From Bifidobacterium breve (lineage in GTDB: Bacteria > Bacteroidota > Bacteroidia > Flavobacteriales > Flavobacteriaceae): DNA of 34,126 bases. The DNA is taken from assembly GCA_943326765.2 (NCBI GenBank), contig CALPUN020000005.1:1-34126 (forward strand). Direction: 5' to 3'. Shown piece after piece: positions 28,377 to 34,126 of the stretch. Position numbers and translations under genes: made by a program. Under the pieces are notes generated by a model, which saw nothing but the letters and a program-made list of their open reading frames with translations, ran no database searches and had not been told where the DNA came from. Numbering within the stretch: position 1 is the first letter of the stretch; each line of letters begins with the position of its first letter.

Positions 28377-29087
28377 TTAATTTTGAATACTGGATTGTTG
28401 ATTGCGATTGGCCAAAGCCACTTTTACCGTTTTAAAATTTTTGTCGATGGTATGAATTACTTTTTCACGAAAAGAAAGGTTTAGTTCCTGATCAACTTGA
28501 GAAAGCAGGAAAGACGCACTGACTTTAATAGGGGTTGTTTGCCGTTCCTTTTGTGAAGATGAACCAATGGCTAGCTGTTCGTCAACGGAAGCCCTGGTGT
28601 TTTTATTGGGATTGTTCTGTTCTGTTTTTTGATTAATGATGGAATTGTTTGCGATTGAATTTTGATTGTTGGAATTGTTTTGAATTACAATTTCCGTTAG
28701 TGCTGTTTTATTAATTGGAAACGCCGGCACTTTTTCCGGTTTTTTTGGTTGATCATTATTTGCAACTATGGATTTTGATTTAGGAGTTGTAGAAGGCAGT
28801 TTTACAGAATCTTTTGAAATGGGCTCGTTACTAGGTTTTGTCTCTATTGCCACTGTATTTTTTTTCGCGTCTACGAGACTTTCACTTTGATAAAAAAGAA
28901 TGGTGCCCACCAGTACGAATCCTAAAAAACTAGCCGCAATGAAAAGCCAATTGTAATTTGATTTTGGCTTTTTTTCTTCAGCAATGGTAAGCATCGCATC
29001 CAAACGGTCCCAACTCATGGGCGAAGGTGTGATTTCGCGGTGTTGCAATTCGCGTTTAAAGTGTTTTTCCATTTTATTTGGTTCCAT
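28377..29087 (-). CDS. Membrane-anchored anti-sigma-factor-like protein
   Basis: Short cytoplasmic N-terminus (SPMSWDRLDAMLTIAEEKKPKSN), one TM (WLFIAASFLGFVLVGTILFY), low-complexity periplasmic region; 14-bp overlap with the upstream ECF sigma gene. Confidence 0.6.
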   Translation of the reverse strand: MEPNKMEKHFKRELQHREITPSPMSWDRLDAMLTIAEEKKPKSNYNWLFIAASFLGFVLVGTILFYQSESLVDAKKNTVAIETKPSNEPISKDSVKLPSTTPKSKSIVANNDQPKKPEKVPAFPINKTALTEIVIQNNSNNQNSIANNSIINQKTEQNNPNKNTRASVDEQLAIGSSSQKERQTTPIKVSASFLLSQVDQELNLSFREKVIHTIDKNFKTVKVALANRNQQSSIQN

Positions 29088-29634
29088 TTTGGTATCCTTT
29101 TAATCTTGTAATTTCTTGTTGCAAAAATTTTCTAGCGTGACTCAATTGAGATTTCGATGTTCCTTCGGTAACCCCTAACATGGTAGCAATTTCTTGATGT
29201 TTGTAGCCTTCAATCGCATACAAGTTGAAAATCATTTTGTAGCCATCTGGCAATGCATCAATTAAAAATTGGATTTCATCTACGTTAAAAGAGCTGTCGA
29301 TGCTATTGAATCCTTCTTCTATGAAGGTTACTTCTTCTAAAAAGCTTACTTTCTTCAGAGCTCTTATGTAGGAGATGCATTCGTTGATGATGATGCGCCG
29401 AATCCAACCTTCAAAACTTCCTTTGTGTTCAAATTTTTTCAAATTCGCAAACACTTTCATGAAAGCTGTAATCATCAAATCTTCGGCATGATGAAGATCT
29501 TTTACATATTGGCGGCATACACCTAGCATTTTAGGAGCGAATTTGTTATAAATCAATTGTTGTGCTTGTCGGTTGTTATCGACAGCCAATTGAATTATTT
29601 CATTTTCTTCTTGATGTAGGGGAATTACTTTCAA
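29074..29634 (-). CDS. ECF-type RNA polymerase sigma-70 factor
   Basis: Sigma2 (HAEDLMITAFMKVFANLKKFEHKGSFEGWIRRIIINECISYIR) and sigma4 (LPDGYKMIFNLYAIEGYKHQEIATMLGVTEGTSKSQLSHARKFL). Confidence 0.93.
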   Translation of the reverse strand: MKVIPLHQEENEIIQLAVDNNRQAQQLIYNKFAPKMLGVCRQYVKDLHHAEDLMITAFMKVFANLKKFEHKGSFEGWIRRIIINECISYIRALKKVSFLEEVTFIEEGFNSIDSSFNVDEIQFLIDALPDGYKMIFNLYAIEGYKHQEIATMLGVTEGTSKSQLSHARKFLQQEITRLKGYQNGTK

Positions 29635-29655
29635 AATAGTTTGTAAAGAGGTTCT

Positions 29656-29699
29656 ATAGTTATAGACGCAATAGTTATAAAAAGGGTTGCAACCCTTTT
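29656..29699. promoter_or_regulatory. Direct repeat plus 20-bp perfect palindrome upstream of the ECF sigma gene
   Basis: ATAGTTATA at 29656-29664 and 29671-29679, then AAAAGGGTTGCAACCCTTTT at 29680-29699. Confidence 0.5.
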
Positions 29700-29779
29700 A
29701 AATTTATTTAGAAATAAATTTAATTTTTTTTTAAAATTCTGATTTTAAAGTTTTTATGCCTTTACGTTTTTTGAAAAAA

Positions 29780-30757
29780 TTAGATTTTTCTTTCAATTAC
29801 ATAATTTACCATTAAAATTAAGGCTGATTTGTATTCAGAATCGGGGTAATTCTGCAACAATTGAAGTGCTTCTTGTTGAAAGGCAATCATTTTTTGTTCG
29901 GCGTATTGCAGCCCTTGCTTGTCTTTTACAAAAGCAATAACTTCTTTAACGCGTTTTTTATCTTTATTATAATTTTTGATAGAGTTGATTAACCAACTTT
30001 TCTCTTTAGAAGTACAATTGTTCAAGACATAAATTAAAGGCAAAGTCATTTTTTGTTCTTTAATATCAATTCCTGTTGGTTTGCCAATAGCATCTTCGGT
30101 ATAATCGAATAAATCATCTTTAATTTGAAAAGCCATTCCGATTAGTTCGCCGAATTTTCGCATGTTCTCCACTTGCCCTTCATCATCAATAACCGATTTT
30201 GCTCCCAAAGCGCAACAGGAAGCAATTAGTGTCGCTGTTTTTTTTCGAATTATTTCATAGTATATTTCTTCTACAATATCCAAACGTCGCGCTTTTTCGA
30301 TTTGCAGCAACTCGCCTTCACTCATTTCTCGAACGGCTACCGAAATAATTCGCAACAAATCAAAATCGCCATTGTCTATAGAAAGCAACAAGCCTTTCGA
30401 AAGCAAATAATCCCCAACTAAAACGGCAATTTTGTTTTTCCACAAAGCATTGATGGAGAAAAAACCACGCCTCCTATTACTGTCATCAACCACATCATCG
30501 TGGACTAACGTAGCGGTATGAATTAATTCGATTACCGAAGCACCGCGATACGTTCTCTCGTTCACCGTTCCGTTTGCCAACATTTTTGCCGTCAGAAAAA
30601 CAAACATGGGTCGCATTTGCTTTCCTTTTCTATTGACAATGTAATAGGTTATTCTATTGAGCAGCGCCACTTTTGAAGTCATCGATTCATAGAACTTTTT
30701 TTCGAAAAGTTCCATTTCAACTTGTATGGGCTGTTTTATTTGGGAAGTGATGTTCAT
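29780..30757 (-). CDS. Polyprenyl synthetase family protein
   Basis: ELIHTATLVHDDVVDDSNRRRG (first DDxxxD) and GMAFQIKDDLFDYTED (second Asp-rich motif). Confidence 0.95.
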   Translation of the reverse strand: MNITSQIKQPIQVEMELFEKKFYESMTSKVALLNRITYYIVNRKGKQMRPMFVFLTAKMLANGTVNERTYRGASVIELIHTATLVHDDVVDDSNRRRGFFSINALWKNKIAVLVGDYLLSKGLLLSIDNGDFDLLRIISVAVREMSEGELLQIEKARRLDIVEEIYYEIIRKKTATLIASCCALGAKSVIDDEGQVENMRKFGELIGMAFQIKDDLFDYTEDAIGKPTGIDIKEQKMTLPLIYVLNNCTSKEKSWLINSIKNYNKDKKRVKEVIAFVKDKQGLQYAEQKMIAFQQEALQLLQNYPDSEYKSALILMVNYVIERKI

Positions 30758-30765
30758 TACTACTT

Positions 30766-30773
30766 CAAAGATA
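30766..30773 (-). promoter_or_regulatory. Candidate -7 element of the polyprenyl synthetase gene
   Basis: Minus strand TATCTTTG only 8 bp upstream of the ATG, implying a near-leaderless mRNA. Confidence 0.45.
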
Positions 30774-30879
30774 CTTATTAAGTTTAGAGATACAAACGTT
30801 AAAATTTGTAATTTTAAAATCCGAGTTAAACTTTTCTAATACCTTTCAGTCTTAAAACAAACTTTAAAAATTACATCTT

Positions 30880-31764
30880 ATGAAAACAAGCAAAATACTA
30901 GTACTTACTTTACTTTCTGTATTGACATTCAGTTGTAGTAAAAACGAAACCGAAACACCGAAATTTAGTTCTGATGAAACTGCGGTGAATGCCAAAATAG
31001 ATCTTATGAATGAAGATGTTTCCAGTATCGTTGAAGGTTTGGAAACCGATACTTACACTAATGCTTCGAATTTCACTTCTGAAAACAACACCCCTTCCCT
31101 ATCTAAAATTACCACTTGCGGCACCATTTCAAGAGATCCCGCATTTGGAACACCACTTACTCCAGGAACCGTAGTTACTAAAACCATCGATTTTGGAACA
31201 GACGGTTGTGCTTTAGCCAATGGAAACACTGTAAAAGGAAAAATTGTCGTGACTTTTACTTACCAACCCTCTGCCACGACCCATACTATTACCTATACTT
31301 TCACTGAATTTTATCACAATGGTATTCAATACAACGGTAGCGATATAATTACAAGAGAAATGTCGGTTGGAACACAAACCTCTCCAAGTCACCCCATCGT
31401 CACTATGAATATTAATATGGCTGCAACACTTGCTGATGGCAGAGTATTAAATCGAGTTGGGGAACGGGTTCGAGAAATCATGGAAGGTTACGGCACTGCA
31501 GGATTAGAAGATAATGTGTATCAAGTAACTGGAAGTTGGACTACTACTTATCCGAATAGTACTGTTTTAAGCAGCTCCATAACTTCTCCATTAATCATCA
31601 AGATGAGTTGTTTGGATGTTCACAAACCATTACTAGTTCAAGGCGTAATAACGCACACTCGAAATGGAAGAGTTTCTACTTTAAATTATGGAGAGGGAAT
31701 TTGTGATAATTTAGCAGTATTAACCATTAATGGAATTGCTTATAACATTATCATTGGGAACTAA
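30880..31764 (+). CDS. Hypothetical lipoprotein
   Basis: MKTSKILVLTLLSVLTFSCSKNE signal peptide II/lipobox; beta-rich body with two paired Cys-containing segments (TTCGTI..DGCAL; MSCLD..GICDN). Confidence 0.75.
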   Translation: MKTSKILVLTLLSVLTFSCSKNETETPKFSSDETAVNAKIDLMNEDVSSIVEGLETDTYTNASNFTSENNTPSLSKITTCGTISRDPAFGTPLTPGTVVTKTIDFGTDGCALANGNTVKGKIVVTFTYQPSATTHTITYTFTEFYHNGIQYNGSDIITREMSVGTQTSPSHPIVTMNINMAATLADGRVLNRVGERVREIMEGYGTAGLEDNVYQVTGSWTTTYPNSTVLSSSITSPLIIKMSCLDVHKPLLVQGVITHTRNGRVSTLNYGEGICDNLAVLTINGIAYNIIIGN

Positions 31765-31780
31765 AACTCCTGAATATATT

Positions 31781-31813
31781 AAAAAAAGGTCTCGAAATTC
31801 GAGACCTTTTTTT
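31781..31813. terminator. Bidirectional terminator between the lipoprotein and rlmN genes
   Basis: AAAAAAAGGTCTCG-AAATT-CGAGACCTTTTTTT; overlaps the rlmN stop codon. Confidence 0.85.
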
Positions 31814-32852
31814 ATGCTTTATTGGCTAATTGTCCGCAGGCAGCGTCAATATCTTTACCGCGACTTCTTCGAACTTTAGCAACTATTCCGCTTGCGGCTA
31901 ATGCCTTTATATAGGCGTTGATGGATTCTTCAGATGCTTGTTGAAATTCACCATCATCAATCGGATTGTATTCGATTAAATTGACTTTACAAGGAACATA
32001 TTTACAAAATTTAACCAAGGCGTCAATCGATTCTTTAGTATCATTGATTCCTTTCCAAACGACGTATTCATAGGTGATCTTGCTTTTTGTTTTTTGATAC
32101 CAATACTGCAAGGATTCTCTCAAATCGGCAAGCGGAAAATTAGTACTAAAAGGCATAATTCTCGAGCGAATCTCATCTATTGCCGAGTGCAAGGAAACGG
32201 CCAATTTAAATTTCACTTCATCATCAGCCATCTTTTTTATCATTTTGGGAATGCCTGATGTGGATACCGTAATGCGCTTTGGCGACATCCCTAATCCTTC
32301 ATTCGAGGTAATCATGTCGATGGCTTTAATGACATTGTTGTAATTCATCAATGGCTCGCCCATTCCCATAAAAACAATGTTAGATAACGGGTGATTGTAA
32401 TACAACCTGCTTTCTTTATCAATAGCAATGACTTGGTCATAAATTTCATCCGGGTTCAAATTTCGCATCCGTTTCAGTCGGGCTGTGGCGCAAAAATTAC
32501 AATCCAAACTGCAACCCACTTGACTAGAAACACAGGCCGTAGTTCTAGTGTTGGTGGGAATTAAAACCGATTCGACTACCAACCCATCGTGCAAACGAAC
32601 CGCATTTTTAACGGTGCCGTCCTCGCTTCGTTGCATTTGATCGACCTTAATGTGGTTGATAACAAAATTTTCTTCGAGCATTGTGCGCGTTTCTTTAGAG
32701 ACATTCGTCATGTCTTCAAAATGGTGTGCTCCTTTGCTCCAAAGCCACTCATAGACTTGATTGCCCCGAAAAGCTTTGTCACTTTGAGTCACAAAAAATT
32801 CTCGTAATTGTTCTTTGGTTAGGGCACGAATGTCTTTTTTCTCGGTTTGCAT
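31812..32852 (-). CDS. rlmN: 23S rRNA (adenine(2503)-C(2))-methyltransferase, radical SAM
   Basis: SSQVGCSLDCNFCATARLKRMRNL (CxxxCxxC), FMGMGEPLMNYNNV, KRITVSTSGIPKMI. Confidence 0.96.
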   Translation of the reverse strand: MQTEKKDIRALTKEQLREFFVTQSDKAFRGNQVYEWLWSKGAHHFEDMTNVSKETRTMLEENFVINHIKVDQMQRSEDGTVKNAVRLHDGLVVESVLIPTNTRTTACVSSQVGCSLDCNFCATARLKRMRNLNPDEIYDQVIAIDKESRLYYNHPLSNIVFMGMGEPLMNYNNVIKAIDMITSNEGLGMSPKRITVSTSGIPKMIKKMADDEVKFKLAVSLHSAIDEIRSRIMPFSTNFPLADLRESLQYWYQKTKSKITYEYVVWKGINDTKESIDALVKFCKYVPCKVNLIEYNPIDDGEFQQASEESINAYIKALAASGIVAKVRRSRGKDIDAACGQLANKA

Positions 32853-32879
32853 GCTGCAAATTTAATGACAATTTGTTGA

Positions 32880-32908
32880 TTTGTTGATTTGATAATTTGA
32901 TAACTTTG
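32880..32908 (+). promoter_or_regulatory. Promoter of the O-methyltransferase gene
   Basis: TTTG (32880-32883), 17-nt spacer, TAACTTTG (32901-32908). Confidence 0.6.
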
Positions 32909-32932
32909 ACGCAAATTGAAAAAAGATACCTT

Positions 32933-33574
32933 ATGCACTTCATTTCTCAAGATTTAGAAGATTATATTGAACAACATTCGGCTGCAGAACCCGAATTGTT
33001 AGCAGCACTAAATAAGGAAACCTACCAAAAAGTTTTGTTGCCTCGAATGTTGAGTGGGCATTTTCAAGGTCGGGTTTTGAGTATGCTTTCTAAATTAATT
33101 CGACCAGTTCATATCTTAGAAATTGGAACCTATACTGGTTATGCGACGTTGTGTTTGTGTGAAGGCATACAACCCAGTGGAAGCATTCATACTATTGACA
33201 TTAAAGAAGAACTGGTTGGTTTTCAACGAAAATATTTTGACCGTTCGTCATGGGGAAATCAAATCGTACAGCATTTGGGGGAAGCTTTAACTATTATTCC
33301 GAGTTTGGATTTAAAATTCGATTTGGTTTTTATTGATGCCGACAAAGAAAATTACCTGAACTATTTTGAAATGATTTTGCCGAAAATGAATCGAGGTGGC
33401 GTTATTTTATCGGATAATGTGCTTTGGAGTGGAAAGGTTTTGGAGCCTTTACAACCGAATGATGTAAGCACTAAAATTCTAGTAGCATACAACCATCTTT
33501 TAAAAACAGATCCTCGTGTAGAAACGGTTTTACTTCCTATTCGCGATGGTTTGACCGTTAGCAGAGTGCTCTAG
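32933..33574 (+). CDS. Class I SAM-dependent O-methyltransferase
   Basis: HILEIGTYTGYATLCLCEGI, FDLVFIDADKENYLNYFEM, GGVILSDNVLWSG. Start at Met 32933, because the promoter overlaps the ORF-track start 32897. Confidence 0.92.
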   Translation: MHFISQDLEDYIEQHSAAEPELLAALNKETYQKVLLPRMLSGHFQGRVLSMLSKLIRPVHILEIGTYTGYATLCLCEGIQPSGSIHTIDIKEELVGFQRKYFDRSSWGNQIVQHLGEALTIIPSLDLKFDLVFIDADKENYLNYFEMILPKMNRGGVILSDNVLWSGKVLEPLQPNDVSTKILVAYNHLLKTDPRVETVLLPIRDGLTVSRVL

Positions 33575-33673
33575 CCCAGATGGGAGCGGCATCTCCCGGT
33601 TATAGAAAACAAGGCTTCTAGCCGTAGCTTTTCTTAAACGGGAATATAGCGGACAGCTGGAAATAGCTCCTAA
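33573..33673 (+). repeat. Dispersed intergenic repeat copy D
   Basis: TAGCCCAGATGGGAGCGGCATC - hairpin CCCGGTTATAGAAAA..GGCTTCTAGCC..TTTTCTTAAACGGG - AATATAGCGGACAGCTGGAAATAGCTCCTAA. Confidence 0.85.
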
Positions 33674-34126
33674 TTAAACTTTTGGAAAATATTTTGGCTG
33701 TAAATAGCAGTACACTTTGTAAAACAAAAACCCGTACAAAGCCCCGAAAAAATATCCTGTTAGAATGTCTAATGGAAAGTGTAACCCTAGATAAATTCGA
33801 CTATAAGCGAATATCAGCGGGAATAAAAACAGCAAGAGTCCGTATTTGTAATAGCGTTTGAAAAACAGAAAAATAAAAACGGTCGTAGCCATCGAATTTG
33901 TGGCGTGACCCGAGTAAAAACTGAACGATTTACTGTCTTTTACGATTCGGATGATGTCTTTAATTTCTGGGTCGTTGCAAGGCCGCAACCGTTGCACTGC
34001 ATTTTTGAAGATATTTGCTGTTTGATCGGCAACTAAAATTAAAACGGCAAGAAAAATTAGGATAATTCCGAGATTTTTCCAACCCACTTTTTTTTGCAAA
34101 AAGTAAAACACCAGCAGGAAAAATGG
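33674..34126 (-). CDS. PAP2-family phosphatase (5' end beyond window)
   Basis: KNAVQRLRPCNDPE, SFYSGHATNSMATTVF, RIYLGLHFPLDILTGYFFG PAP2 signature; the frame stays open to the window edge. Confidence 0.9.
   Translation of the reverse strand, partial: PFFLLVFYFLQKKVGWKNLGIILIFLAVLILVADQTANIFKNAVQRLRPCNDPEIKDIIRIVKDSKSFSFYSGHATNSMATTVFIFLFFKRYYKYGLLLFLFPLIFAYSRIYLGLHFPLDILTGYFFGALYGFLFYKVYCYLQPKYFPKV

Noticed and set aside
32872-32908. TTTGTTGATTTGTTGATTTGATAATTTGATAAC tandem-like repeats upstream of the O-methyltransferase
   Set aside because: Short, imperfect and overlapping a plausible promoter; not a convincing repeat array.
1-34126. CRISPR array, prophage, defence island, biosynthetic cluster
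   Set aside because: No regularly spaced repeats, integrase, phage structural, nuclease/defence or biosynthetic-enzyme cluster seen; gene content is conserved housekeeping.

Overview
AT-rich, Flavobacterium-like (Bacteroidetes) chromosomal window that is mostly conserved housekeeping DNA. The core is an almost complete division/cell-wall (dcw) cluster on the minus strand: mraZ-rsmH-ftsL-ftsI-murE-mraY-murD-ftsW-murG-murC-ftsQ-ftsA-ftsZ, followed by a yqeY-like gene and a tRNA-Arg(TCG). On the right are an alpha/beta hydrolase, engB, gldC-gldB (gliding), nadE, an orphan LuxR-type response regulator, dnaG, an ECF sigma/anti-sigma-like/outer-membrane-protein operon, a polyprenyl synthetase, a lipoprotein, rlmN, an O-methyltransferase and a PAP2 phosphatase cut by the window edge. 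On the left is a two-component pair with a degraded region carrying an rpe C-terminal remnant. I see no CRISPR array, intact mobile element or defence island. The observations most worth follow-up are: (1) a dispersed intergenic repeat family (three good copies and one partial copy) with conserved ends and a variable central hairpin; (2) a 10-bp-periodic GTGG box array upstream of mraZ, probably the MraZ operator; (3) the gene graveyard at about 2.8-3.45 kb; (4) the ECF sigma module with a perfect palindrome and direct repeats upstream. Coordinates of CDS come from the supplied ORF track; I adjusted starts where sequence context favours a downstream ATG.
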